A stretch of DNA of 64,000 bases. Origin: Antennarius striatus (taxonomy: Eukaryota; Chordata; Actinopteri; Lophiiformes; Antennariidae). The notes under the pieces were generated by a model. That model ran no database searches. It was not told where the DNA came from and saw only the letters and a list, made by a program, of their open reading frames with translations. A program made the position numbers and the translations under genes. Of the stretch, positions 1-18,114 are shown piece after piece; the first letter of the stretch is position 1; every line of letters starts with the position of its first letter. The stretch lies in the NCBI RefSeq assembly GCF_040054535.1, contig NC_090784.1, positions 16,122,001 through 16,186,000 of the forward strand. The letters are read 5' to 3'.

Positions 1-516
1 CCCCACAGGGAAATTAGTCTTATAGTTTTATAATTAGCTTTATAGTCTTCACTATCAAGGCACATTTCTGAACATTCCAGATCGGTTTGGCTGACTATCC
101 TCCGACTAAAACAGGATTAAATTTCCAAACAGAAAATGTGGGAAGACACATCTTGATAAATTTCTGCACAAATTTCTCCTCTCTTGTTTTTAATTTCCAC
201 CATTTCATAAAATCCTTCACAGTGAACTGATGCAAAAGCCAACCAATTATTCACTGTGAACTTGTCACTAAAAGCTACATGTATTATTATTGTTTTATTA
301 ACAAGGAAAAATCCATCAATCAATGCATTTCTTGTACTTATCCAGGGTAAGATTGTGGAAGCATTATATTCCAAACATCTCTGTTATATTTTCCAGCTCC
401 TCCTGAGGGATAATAATGATTAGTGGAACTTAAAATCTAACTGATTTAAAATAAAGTGAAGACAAATGGTTTTGACTGATTGTCTCTTCTCACTGTCTTT
501 AAGCAATAAACATCAG
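1..516. other. setdb1 intron or upstream sequence, no coding exon seen
   Basis: No open frame here resembles SETDB1. The stretch is AT-rich and ends in the acceptor at 514-516 that opens the first recognised exon. The first about 20 bases resemble the stretch near 33377-33400 (CCCCACAGGGAAATT), a tail seen in fish interspersed repeats, so the window probably begins inside a repeat remnant within an intron. Confidence 0.5.
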
Positions 517-3500
517 ATGGCGAAGAAGAGTACTTCTTCATTTATCCCTGGGGTGGGAGGCACCCACGCCTCTAAAGTCATGCAGTCCCTTTCCACCAGT
601 CCCAATAGCCTCCCTGGGTGAGTACACACGATTAAGCATGAAACAGAGAGGGAAAAGTGTTGTAAGAAATTTGACATTTCATGTTTTAAACGTATTTTTC
701 TTTGTTTTTGTTTTTTTTTTGTCAACCACTAGTGGAAGTGTATTGAATACCCCAAATACTACAAATTACCCACAGTTAATTCAGAAACCGTCGCCTTCTC
801 TGGGTTCCAACCCTCCTAATATCACCCATGTGACGGCCTCCATCCCACACCAGCCAGCCTACCGAGCCCCGACTGACCGCATCTTCTACCTGGCGCACAG
901 CTGTCAGCCTGCATGTCTGAACCGCGTACGACCTGCAAAAGCAGACATGCACCGAGGGAAGAACCCCCTCCTGACACCGTTACTGTATGACTTCAGACGC
1001 ATGACGGGACGGCGCAAAGTCAACCGTAAGGTATGTTTGAAAGAGGATTAAGGTTTTAGAAAAGAGGTGTATGAATTAAATATTTAGAGCTGTCAAAAAT
1101 GAAATGTGCATTGTTTTGTCTTCTGCATCTCCACCCCTCAGATGTCCTTCCATGTGATTTACAAGGCTCCGTGTGGCCTCTGCCTGCGTAACATGGCAGA
1201 GATCCAACACTACCTCTTCCAGACGCACTGCGACTTCATATTCTTAGAAATGTTCTGCCTGGACCCCTATGTGCTGGTGGACCGGCCCTTCCAGCCACAG
1301 AGACCTTTCTATTACATTCCAGACATCACCGGAGGAAAGGAGGACATCCCACTGTCCTGCGTCAACGAGATCGACTCCACCCCTCCTCCTAAAGTCGATT
1401 ACAGTAAGAACGACGTGAAAGTGTCGACAAGTCATTTGGACTTTTGTGTGCTTCTGACTGCACAATATATTTTGACTGTCCATATGATCACTAGATCAGA
1501 GAGGTATTTTTATATGCATTTGTATTCCCTCTTCAACAGTTTCTATTTGCACAAATTTAAATGAACCATAGTATGTACTTAGAGTTGTCCTTGCATTCTT
1601 AAAAAAATGCCTTTGGATTACATTAAATGAGATCCTCCTCTTTTTTAGGTAAAGAACGTATCCCTGAAGATGGCGTGTACATCAACACTAGTTCTGACTT
1701 CCTGGTTGGGTGTGAATGCACTGATGGCTGTCAAGACAAGTTAGTGACGTTCCTCACCCATTGCATACGGTTTTTTTTATTGTAATAATACTGTATATAG
1801 TAAAGTTCCAAACGTGTCTTGATTTCCTTAAATCAGGTCCAAATGCTCTTGCCACCAGCTGACCCTTCAGGCTACAGGTTGTACACCGGGGGCACAGATT
1901 AACCAGAATGCTGGATATTTACATAAAAGACTGGAGGAGTGTCTCCCCACAGGGTCAGACATTTCTCACACACATAAAAAAAAAGACCTTTTACAACCCA
2001 CCTTTCACTGAGATAATCATGGTTATTTTTTTCTTTCTTAGGATTTATGAATGTAATAAACAGTGCAAATGCTGTTCTCAGATGTGCACCAACCGGTTGG
2101 TGCAGCATGGCCTTCAGGTACGTCTTCAGCTCTTCAAGACCCAGAACAAAGGCTGGGGCATCCGCTGCCTGGATGACGTAGCTAAGGGCTCCTTTGTCTG
2201 CATCTATGCCGGTGAGAAATAAGAATAAATAAATAAGTAAAATGCATTTATTTTTTACAACTAAATAAAGACACATTTTTTACACCCATTCCAGGTAAAA
2301 TCTTGACAGACGACTTCGCTGACAGAGAAGGTCTAGAGATGGGAGACGAGTACTTTGCTAATCTCGACCACATAGAGAGTGTTGAGAACTTCAAAGAGGG
2401 CTATGAGAGCGAGGCTCATTGTTCAGACAGCGAAGGAAGCGGCGTGGACGTCTCCAGGATAAAAATTCAACCCTCTGCTTTGGTATCATCTGGTCCTGTG
2501 GGGCGACCTTCCAAGAAGAGTGAGTTCAGACCTCCCAGCATGAACGATCAGCGTGGTCGTGATTAGAGGGCAGAGTTCCCACTCCTGCCTCCATTTCGTT
2601 TTTTTATAAGTGTTTTTTATTTTTTATTATTCCATAGCTCAGAGTCCAAGCTCATCGGACGACAGCAATGACGATGATGACAAGGATTCAAAGAGTGAGG
2701 AGGAGAGTGACAGTTCAGACGACACTTTTGTGAAGGAAAACTACTACAGCTCCAGCTCTGTGTGGAGGAGTTACACCACACGTGGCCAGGTTAAGAGCAC
2801 CAAGGAAGGTTAGCTGATTTAGTTATAGGAACAGTTCCGTAGTGAAGTGTTAGCCACAAAAATACGGTAGTGATCAATGATTCACAAGACATCAGTGGTG
2901 TTCTTTGTATTGAAATAATTGTCATTTATTCCAGCATCAATTTGAAAAAAAAAAAAAGATAATCCAATTTTGAGTGCCATTTTTTAAATTGGTAATTAGA
3001 GGTTGTATCTCTGTGTTGTATCTCCTTCCTGCTACAGGGAGTCAGGACAGTAAAGATGGATTGAATGCATCGGTCAAAGGAACGGATGATGACAAACCAC
3101 CGTCCATGCCAGAGGAGACGGGTAAAAGCAAAGTAGCTTCATGGCTCACCAGCCAGGGCCTGAAGAAAGTGAGTACAAAGAGGATTAATGAGACAAATAG
3201 AGAACTGAACAGAGCTGTGTGATATAATGACCATTCTCTTTCTGTTTTCCATCGTAGGAGGCTGTAGACACCAAGAGGTGTGTTGAAATTGACAAAATAT
3301 GCTTTTGCTTATTTCATTATTTCATGCAACAATAGTTAGGCAAATCAGTAGTTGACATATCGCCTGTTGCTGTGACGATTCGTTTTGTGTTTCCTGCAGT
3401 CAAGTGAAGCCGGAAGCAGGGAAGAAGCAGGACGTGATGACGCTCTCTGACAGTGATGATGTTCAGACCATCAGCTCTGGATCTGACGACAACAAAGAGA

Positions 3501-4404
3501 GAGATAAAATCACCACGGGTAAACAAGAGAGATGTGTTTACATCACACAGATAGCGGTCGATTCCTGTTTTTTTGCATTCGTTGCTTTATTTCCTTCTGT
3601 GCTCAGCTGTGACTAAGAAGCAGGTGGCAGTGAAATCGACTCGAGGCATCGCCCTGAAGGGCAGCCATGGAATGATGGTGAAGTCAGGAGGACATGGCGG
3701 CGGCGGAGGGCCAGGAGGTCATGGAGGAAAACCAGGCCAGCAGGGGCAGAGCGGAGGAGGTGGGGAAAACAATCCTAAAAATACCCGACTGTTCTTCGAT
3801 GGGGAAGAGTCGTGCTACATCATCGACGCCAAGTTGGAAGGAAACCTCGGTCGTTACCTTAATGTAAGTGTGTGTGACCTACAGGATCTGAAAATTCAGC
3901 CGTTGCATGTTTTGTAGTTGTCTTGACATACATTTATTAAATACAGAAGACATCATATGATATTTCATATTTCCCCTCATCCACGTCTTTGAGTTTTGTA
4001 AATAAATGCCGATTCTGAATTTGCCACCAGCAACATGTTTTATAAATGTTCTCGTCTCCATCTCCTCTTTTACAGCACAGCTGCAGTCCTAACCTGTTCG
4101 TCCAGAATGTGTTCGTGGACACACACGATTTGAGGTTCCCCTGGGTTGCGTTCTTCGCCAGCAAGTACGTTTGTTCCCCCCAGATTGTATTTTCGTAGCT
4201 ATTAGTCAGTCTGGTGTTCAGAAGTCATTGCATTAAACTGGTTTTTACATTTACGTGTCAATAAACTCTTGTCCACTGGTTTACAGGCGGATCCGGGCCG
4301 GGACAGAACTGACCTGGGACTATAACTACGAGGTGGGCAGCGTGGAGGGGAAGGTGCTGCTCTGCTGCTGCGGATCCACTGAGTGCAGAGGACGTCTGCT
4401 CTAA
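517..4404 (+). CDS. setdb1: SETDB1 histone H3K9 methyltransferase, 3' part (MBD, pre-SET, bifurcated SET, post-SET)
   Basis: Nuclear enzyme that methylates histone H3 lysine 9 and silences retroelements and genes with KAP1/TRIM28 and ATF7IP. Exons: 517-617, 733-1030, 1142-1403, 1649-1739, 1837-1953, 2042-2211, 2295-2519, 2638-2808, 3038-3168, 3258-3277, 3400-3518, 3607-3863, 4076-4164, 4287-4404; total 2169 nt, 722 residues. The Tudor-domain exons would lie upstream of the window. Visible in order: methyl-CpG-binding domain ([21 protein letters not shown]), Cys-rich pre-SET ([39 protein letters not shown]), first SET half ([25 protein letters not shown]), a long acidic, Ser-rich insertion, second SET half ([18 protein letters not shown]) and post-SET ([13 protein letters not shown]) to the TAA. 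Catalytic and zinc-binding residues look intact. A Gly-rich run in the 3607-3863 exon is unlike the mammalian insert as remembered. An ATTAAA signal lies at 4565. It could be either teleost setdb1 paralogue. Confidence 0.95.
3258..3277 (+). other. setdb1: 20-nt microexon of setdb1
   Basis: The preceding exon ends at a codon boundary (3168), but the next exon (3400-3518) reads in the SETDB1 frame only if two bases precede it. The 20-nt segment between an AG acceptor (ending CATCGTAG) and a GTGTGT donor supplies exactly six codons plus two bases (EAVDTK, then AG). Without it the frame shifts and meets a TGA in the next exon before the second SET half. Confidence 0.75.
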
Positions 4405-4974
4405 CGCGGCGTCATAATCTATAGGAATCTCCTTCAGCATTCTAATCATGTGTTGGTTTTTTTTTACTTGAATATACTTGGTATTACTGCTGTCTCGTTG
4501 CCTTTATTTTGATCGTGGCTCCTCCTTTGTCTTTTTGTGTCTTATCATATTGCTTGTCATCTGAATTAAAATGCTGTTTTTATTAATGAATCTGTTCCAT
4601 CTGTTGTCTTGAAAAAGAGTTGAATACCAAAGTGAAGCAAAAGTGTTATGATGGAGATATGATGGTGATAAAAAAAATTTTTTTTAAAAGAGTCATTGCA
4701 TACAGAAAGTAGAGGTTGAGGTTATTTTCATTTGAAAATGTAAATCTACATGTTTCAGTCAGTCTATCGTCGATCTCAGGTGACACCAGTACCATCAAAT
4801 ATTTTACTCAATCACTAACTGATGGCAGAAATCCTCCTCATGGACTCCAAATTGTTCCTGTGGAAGAAGAGTAACCAGCCAGCTGATGTTGCTTGTAGTT
4901 CCCCTCCAAATTATAATAGTCATTTATAATTCTTATCAATATGTAATAATCAACAAATATGCATTTATTCATTA

Positions 4975-5160
4975 TTTTGCGGGTCATTTGGGCCACTGGA
5001 ACCTATCCCAGCTGACTTATGAGCGAGCGGGGAATACTCCGAACGCGACGCCAGCGCTCGGTAACACTTGTTTTCGGATGTTGGAGAACATGCAAACTGC
5101 ACAGACAGGATTCGAACCCGGAACCTTCTGACCGGGGGTCCGACATTCTGCCCCCCAACA
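4975..5160 (+). mobile_element. Degenerate teleost SINE/LINE-tail repeat
   Basis: Carries phrases typical of a very common fish interspersed repeat: CTGGAACCTATCCCAGCTGA, then GGAGAACATGCAAACT, then a T-arm-like GATTCGAACCCGGAACCTTC. Related, more decayed pieces occur at about 19805-19880 in the same orientation and, inverted, at about 40722-40860. Family assignment rests on memory of the consensus only. Confidence 0.55.
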
Positions 5161-5217
5161 GATATTCAGGAGCACCAATAACGAGCCTGTTTGAATGTAA
5201 ACACGCTAGCAGCTGGA

Positions 5218-5279
5218 CACGTGCCGCGTTGGTCCCATCAGTCTGTCTCTGCCGATCATCGATCATCGATCATCGATCC
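5218..5279 (+). promoter_or_regulatory. Candidate rec8 proximal promoter: E-box and ATCGAT repeat
   Basis: A CACGTG E-box lies at 5218-5223. It is followed at 5253-5278 by nearly four head-to-tail copies of a 7-mer CGATCAT, which creates three overlapping palindromic ATCGAT sites. The cluster ends about 56 bases before the rec8 start codon, so it lies in the core promoter or 5'UTR. Function is inferred from position only. Confidence 0.3.
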
Positions 5280-5334
5280 TCTCAGCTCGATCGTTTCTCA
5301 GCGGTTTGATTGTTTCCCAGAGAGATTTGAAGAA

Positions 5335-11710
<6,376 letters not shown>

Positions 11711-13306
11711 CGCTCAGAAAGAAAGTGTCAGCGTTCTGCACGACAGGACAATGTTCGAGTGTTTCTGGCTGAGTTTAACAGCAGCAAGATGACAAAAAAT
11801 ATATATATTCATGGACGTTAAATGTTTTGGTACAAATACATTTATACTTGTTGTTTTTTGACCTGTTACAGTTTTAAGAAATATTTCACAGTTTAATGAA
11901 ATATTCAAAACGCTTTAACAGCCAAGTTTTATGAATTTCCTGAGATTCCACTTCATTGTTTGACTTTTTTTATATTGTACTATTTACAAATTTTAATAGA
12001 CACGACTTCACGTTATTTCAAAATAAAATGTTTGAGCTGTGTGTCCTTTTGAACTACAGAATAAAGGCCTCATAAAAGCTGTGACGGTTATTTATGTAAA
12101 GAAAACATGCCCTGTTTATTGAAAGGTATCTGCGGGGCAGGACAGGTGTGACCAAACACCTCCCAGGGGTTAAGGAGCTGCAGGGAGGAGGGTAAGTAAG
12201 TTGAGTGAAACTGGATCTCCTCTCCGTCGCTCCCTTTTGGCCACATCTTGATTCTCCTCTGAAGATTTTCTCAGGGGGTTGGGACCACAGTTTATTATTA
12301 GCGTTTGTCTCAGCCCAGTCGTTCTCGCTTCGTCCTCCTCTTCCTGCTTCTCCTTTCCGTCTGTCACTTTGTGTTTTTGTCTCCTGCTTTCTTGTTCACT
12401 TTTGTTCCTGCTCTTTTGATGATTTCTTTTCTCCAGGTATTTTTTGCCTCCTGTCCATTATTGTGACTAGACCTAGCAGTCGCTTCTGGTTTCCGCTGAC
12501 AACGCTGCAGGCTATTTTTTACTTTGTTAGAACGCCATTCTTTTTTTTTTCGTGAGCCATTGCTTTAATATTCTATTGTCTTGTCTTCTTGTCTCCTCCA
12601 CTCTCCTGGTCGGCTTTTTCTTCTACCTTGTCACCTGCGTTCACCTTCCCTCCATCCTCTTCCGCTCGAGTAGCTCTGCACTCCTTTCTGATGGGAAAGA
12701 CGGAGCTGCTGTCTCTATACAAGGGTTTCCTGGACTGTATCTGCCTCTGCCTCCCTGTGAGTATCCATTATTTTATTGCTCCATATGGATAATTAGCATT
12801 TCTGTTAGTTTAATGTCTAACATCTGCAGTGTTGCTGTTTTGTCTTCAATCACACCCCAACTGGTCGACTCTTTATGTGGCCTTTGCTTGTCGTATTCCA
12901 TGACATGTATCTTAGGTAGATGTCTCCTCAGCACACACTGGGCTCCTCATATTAATAACAGTCTCAGAATGTGGATGGAAATAGAGTTGCAGCTCCACCA
13001 GCGGAGGCCTTAAGTCATTTGACATTTATTTGCCTCCTTTAGGACGGGCTCAGATCGTCACATTCGACATTAATCTTTAGACGCCTGTTTGCTTTTTTCA
13101 GTGTCAAAATATTTGTATTGATGTAAATACATCATCCACAGTCAGGGGTAAATCAGGTTGTTGACCTTTGACCTTTAGGACCCAGATGTCAGATAGTGCT
13201 CTCTCTTTAGTTGGGGAGGGAAAGCGGCGTCAAAGGAAGGTTGTTCTCCACCCAGACATTTCCCCAGCGCTGCACCTGTCATGAATGTGCTCGTCCTTGT
13301 TTCCAG
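11711..13306. other. rec8 3'UTR and clk 5' region
   Basis: The first about 350 bp is AT-rich 3'UTR with two AATAAA signals. The rest is pyrimidine-rich. A short candidate exon, 12691-12756, starts with ATG (MGKTELLSLYK) and ends on a strong GTGAGT donor in phase 0, which matches the next clk exon, but its 22 residues do not resemble a known CLK N-terminus. No Arg-Ser-rich coding segment was found in any + frame. Confidence 0.45.
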
Positions 13307-16300
13307 TGGGGCAGCGATGACCCTACAGGCGACAACAAGAGGGACACTGAGAACGGACACCTGATCTACAAGACCGGAGACGTCCTCCAAGACAGATGTA
13401 GGTACCGCTTTATCTGGAACCAAAATTCATGCTATGAAGACGCCCCACCTTAAACCTCTCCTTAACTTTTACAGATGAGATAGTTGACACTTTAGGTGAA
13501 GGAACGTTTGGGAAGGTGGTGCAATGTTTGGACCACAACAGGTACTCATTGTCTCTTTTAACACATAGATTAACACATTTACTCCCCTTAATCCTGATGT
13601 TTTGGCATAGAGGAGACACCCAGATCGCTCTGAAGATCATAAAGAATTTAGAGAAATACCGAGAAGCAGCCAGGCTGGAAATCAATGTGCTCGAGAAGAT
13701 TAGAGGGAAAGATCCACACACCAAACGGTGAGGAGTTCACCACGAACATGCCACTATTTTTCTGTTCCATGTGATCGAATCTCTGTCTCCTCTCCCATCA
13801 GTCACTGTGTGCAGATGCTGGACTGGTTTAACTACTACGGACACGTGTGCATCTCTTTTGAGCTTCTGTCTCTCAGCACGTTTGACTTCCTGAAAGCAAA
13901 CAGCTTCCTGCCTTATCCCGTCCATCAGATCCGACACATGGCCCACCAGATCTGCCACGCCGTCAGCTGTGAGTCCAGAAGGCACCGCATTAACTCTGTG
14001 CTCGACAGATATTAATGATTTGTATTCCCATTTCACGTTAAAGGGAAAATCGATACAATGTAAGTCCTTAATCAATTGTTATATAGCAATTGTAACGAGA
14101 AAAACAGAAATATCCTATTTTGTTGATTTGAGTATTAATGTGTTTTTTAAATACAGTATATACGTATTATCAGTTCTGATTTATAATTTTTTTTTTTAAA
14201 GATTTAGTAAGTTTTTCGACACGATCAAATAATTGACTGGAATTTTGGTAACAAAAGACAGAATAAAAAGAAATAAATGCAGCAAATCCCAAATATGTTT
14301 TAAAATATGTACAAGACACCTGTTTTTAAAGTAATACAACTTTACGATGAAACGACGAATGAAATGTGGAGAATATTTACAGAGGAAGGTGTAAATATCC
14401 GAGTATGAATGTGTACGACATGCAGAGTCCGACACGGAGACTTTATGTTGGTGAGACATTATGTCTCCATGGGGGGGGTGTGCAGTGTCATTGTGGAGCT
14501 CTGTTGATGAGACTGCCTGCAGTCGATGAGCCAAAGGACCATCGCCTTTAACCAGAGGGTGGTGTTAAAAGCGGAAGGTGGGGGTGTCGGTTCTAATGTG
14601 TCCTACGTGCTTCAGAATCCTGAAGGCAGATGGATCCTGGAGGGCTGACAGATTGCAGCCCATCACCATCCTAGCAGAGCAAATTATATTCCTCAGCATC
14701 CTTAGTTGTGACAGCTTGCCGGACGGTGATAGAGGAGGTGAGGATGAAGTGATGCTCGTTTCCCACTGGAGGTCGTGGATGGCGATGGTGCTCGGCAGTG
14801 ATAACTGGGGGGAGTGGCGATGGGGACGGGCGGAGCTGTGATCCACCTGAAGTCAAACGCCATCACGCTTTTAGCCAAACCCCAACACTGAATTATCAAA
14901 ATGGCTTCAATAGAAGCTCTTTATCCAGTTTGAAAACAAAATGACAAATGCCTGTTGACAGCATTTAACTTAAAAATGTATTCATTTATTTGACATAAAG
15001 TGGGTAATTCGGGGTTTCTTCAACGAAAATTTCCTTTTCTTTTCTACTGATATTTATTTTCAAATCTATCTCGACGTCTGATCACATAACCAGCTGAAGA
15101 TGTAACCAGACGAGGGCAACAGCTCTCTGCTGATAGATGTTGATCTGCTTCACCTCCTCCCTCCTCCCCTGTCTCCTCTGCAGTTCTCCATGATAACAAG
15201 CTGACTCACACCGACTTGAAGCCTGAGAATATCCTTTTTGTCAACTCAGAGTACTCCCTCATGTATAACGCAGAGAAGGTTGGAAGCCGCTGCAGATGTG
15301 TGGGCTTGGACCTGAAAGACAATCAGGACGTTAAATAAGCAGGAATTAACGTCGGCGGGGAAGCTGCTCATTTGAATGCAAATTTCACCGAGCAGAACCA
15401 GTGAACCACCTGCATGCTCCCCTCAGGCACCTATATTTACCCAGAAAGACAGTTAGCTGTGTTTACTGTCTTCCCAGCACAGTGTGTGGTTTTTCAAAGA
15501 GATATTGTTGTTTAAATTATGTAAAATATACGTATTTTACAATCTGGATCTTTTTATTATAGTCACATCTGTCACGGCTACCCATAATATTAATTATTCA
15601 CAATGTGTTATCGCTAAAGAGAAGTCATAAAACCGGTTTTACAGGAAGTTATTAAATTATTCAGGTTTAGTTGGACTAGAAAACAGAGACATGGCAAAAT
15701 TATTATGTACTCTAAAACCACATTTGGCTTTACGGACCCACTAATTAAACCTACTTGGAAGTTTGTGTTCTTCTACCACAACCAATACATTTGTTTTATG
15801 TGCAAACTATTGAAATACCACCCAGATTGTTCCATGTTTTCTGTTAGAAGTGCAACGAGAGGAGAGTCAACGACACCACCGTGCGGCTTGTTGACTTTGG
15901 AAGCGCCACCTTTGACCACGAGCACCACTCTGCTGTCATCTCTACACGTCATTACCGAGCTCCAGAGGTCATCCTGGGTGAGACATGTTGACATGTAGAG
16001 GTTGTGAGAGAAGCTGTCAGCCCTGACTGATTCTGAAGCCTCTTCTGTTTCTCCCCCCCCCCAGAGCTGGGCTGGAGTCACCCCTGTGACGTGTGGAGCA
16101 TCGGCTGCATTCTGTTTGAGTACTACGAAGGCTTCACGCTGTACCAGGTCACGCGTGTTTCACGCAGCAACCCTCAAAGCCACTTGGAACCCATTGACAA
16201 GGATTTTATTTATGCATTTCCATTTTTCCTTCTAGACTCATGATAACAAGGAGCATCTTGCTATGATGGAGAGAATACAGGGACCAATTCCTCCTAGGAT

Positions 16301-16755
16301 GATCCAAAGAAGCAGGTAACACTGTGACTTACACACAAACACACACACGCGAACACGGTTTCTCTGACTTTTTATACTTGTCTCAACAGAAAACAAAAGT
16401 ATTTCCATCGTGGGCGTCTCGACTGGAACGAGTGCTCCAAGGCTGGACGCGATGTGAAAGCCAAGTGCAGACCGTTGAGGGTGAGCGGAGACCAGTGTGA
16501 ACTTTGATAAATGAGCTGAGAACACAAATTCCCTCATGCAACGTGTTTTATTTTTAATACGTGTGTTTGCAGAAGTACTTGTTATCGCAGGGGACGGAGC
16601 ATCACCAGTTTTTTAATCTCTTGGAGAGGATGCTGGAATATGAGCCCTCAAAGCGCATCTCCCTCTCGTCCGCTCTAGGACATCCTTTCTTCCTGCCCCC
16701 CAATCATCAAGGAAAGACTCAAGAATGGAGGAAGAGCTGCGATATGAGCAGATGA
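13307..16755 (+). CDS. clk2: CLK2-type dual-specificity (LAMMER) kinase, catalytic domain
   Basis: Nuclear kinase family that phosphorylates SR splicing factors. Exons: 13307-13397, 13475-13541, 13611-13727, 13802-13968, 15184-15278, 15848-15977, 16065-16147, 16236-16315, 16390-16480, 16573-16755; 1104 nt, 367 residues from the first recognised exon. Visible: [11 protein letters not shown] glycine loop, ALKIIKN with the ATP-binding lysine, [13 protein letters not shown] catalytic loop, [25 protein letters not shown] activation segment, and the signature EHLAMMERI. The end (WRKSCDMSR) resembles the CLK2 end (WDSSRDISR, from memory). The first exon is 91 bp, the size I recall for the skippable exon 4 of mammalian CLKs. 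The usual N-terminal Arg-Ser domain is not seen, so the start codon is unresolved and the model is 5' incomplete. ATTAAA lies at 16846. CLK4 is a less likely alternative. Confidence 0.87.
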
Positions 16756-17814
16756 CCCCGAATAGCTACTTGACCCCACGAGGACCACAATGGTGTTTTT
16801 GCCAGATTTACACTCTGAACGGCAAACCAGTTTACATTACATCACATTAAAAGGAGGGTTTGGAAGGTCATCAGTCAGTGCAAACGTTTGAGATAGGCTA
16901 TCTAAAAGGAAAAGCTAAATAAGAGCCCTTTGTGAGGTCATCATTTACTGGAGATGATCCCACCCTGAGCCCTACTAGAATATTTAAATGTGCTGCTGTT
17001 AGAAGAATGAACAATAATAGCTGACTATTCGGTGTGAAAAGGGAAAATAACACCCTAACAGACACCCCTACACCTAATAATAATGTATTCACACTTTTAA
17101 ATACAAGGTGTCAGATGTATTATTTTCCATACTTCCTCCCTTGTTCTTCATTCTTCATTTATCTTCATCTGATATGAAAGTACATCAGCAGACGTGATAT
17201 TTCTTGTGACGTTATTGTTGCGTCACATAAAGATGCAGATATTTCAGATGGAATAGATTATTGTCGTCAAACGGAAATGAGTGGAGAAATCAGTAAAACA
17301 CAGCAGTTTGGATTAAATGATTAGCTGCTGAGGTAAACATGTATGGATGGCAGGAAACGGGATAAAATATGCAAAAGAACAGTGTTGTTGTTTAAACACT
17401 GATCCTCACACAGATGTCGGTCAGGTCTGAACATCAGAGGACGTAGACACAATGGTTTTAGTGATATGATGATTTATAGAGTACTGTACTGTATATGAAC
17501 AATAACACCTCTGTCTGTGGTGGTTAACAGCTCGACACACTGCAGCTGAACAAAACACAAGGAATTAGACAAAAACCAATGAAGAGAACGGCTTCATCAG
17601 TTTTTACATCGAACATGAATTCATTCATATTTTGTCCTTTCACACATTTAATTAAGTTGCAGCGCATTGATCTCTCACAGTCATCGCAGCGCAAGTCCTT
17701 TGTAACCGTTTCTGTTTTTCTAATAAATCCTGTATTGAATTTAGTCTCAGTCCTTCTGTTCTTGGGTTCTGATTACGGCCCCTCAGCTCATCAGCCAGTC
17801 TGGTCATGTTCACC

Positions 17815-17826
17815 TCTCTCTCTCTC

Positions 17827-17898
<72 letters not shown>

Positions 17899-17989
17899 AC
17901 ACACATGCACGCACATGCACACACACACAGTTATCCCCACATCTTGATTGAGTTTCACCCAGCAGAGGAAACAGTCACAAGGCTGAAAG

Positions 17990-18077
<88 letters not shown>

Positions 18078-18114
18078 AGTGTGTGAGAGTGTGTGAGAGT
18101 GAGTGTGTGTGTTT
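17815..18114. repeat. Compound (TC)n-(CA)n and (GT)n microsatellite
   Basis: (TC)n at about 17815-17883 changes directly to (CA)-rich sequence to about 17931. After about 60 bp of other sequence there is a (GT)n tract at about 17994-18076 that grades into GTGTGAGA variants. The CA and GT parts are mutually complementary. Confidence 0.95.

Larger units (their letters stand above)
4405..5334. other. setdb1 3'UTR, degenerate repeat and rec8 5' flank
   Basis: Holds the setdb1 3' untranslated region with ATTAAA at 4565-4570, then AT-rich DNA, then a degenerate interspersed repeat at about 4975-5160, then the rec8 5' flank. No protein-coding exon is recognised. Confidence 0.6.

Noticed and set aside
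5090-5130. tRNA-like T-arm GATTCGAACC
   Set aside because: No full cloverleaf. It belongs to the SINE-like repeat remnant.
13211-13306. Extending the clk first exon upstream to an ATG at 13211
   Set aside because: The frame is open, but it crosses a strong acceptor (CTTGTTTCCAG) and the peptide is not CLK-like.
14565-14899. Open frames on both strands in clk intron 4
   Set aside because: Overlapping frames without domain similarity. The segment may be an old repeat but could not be assigned.
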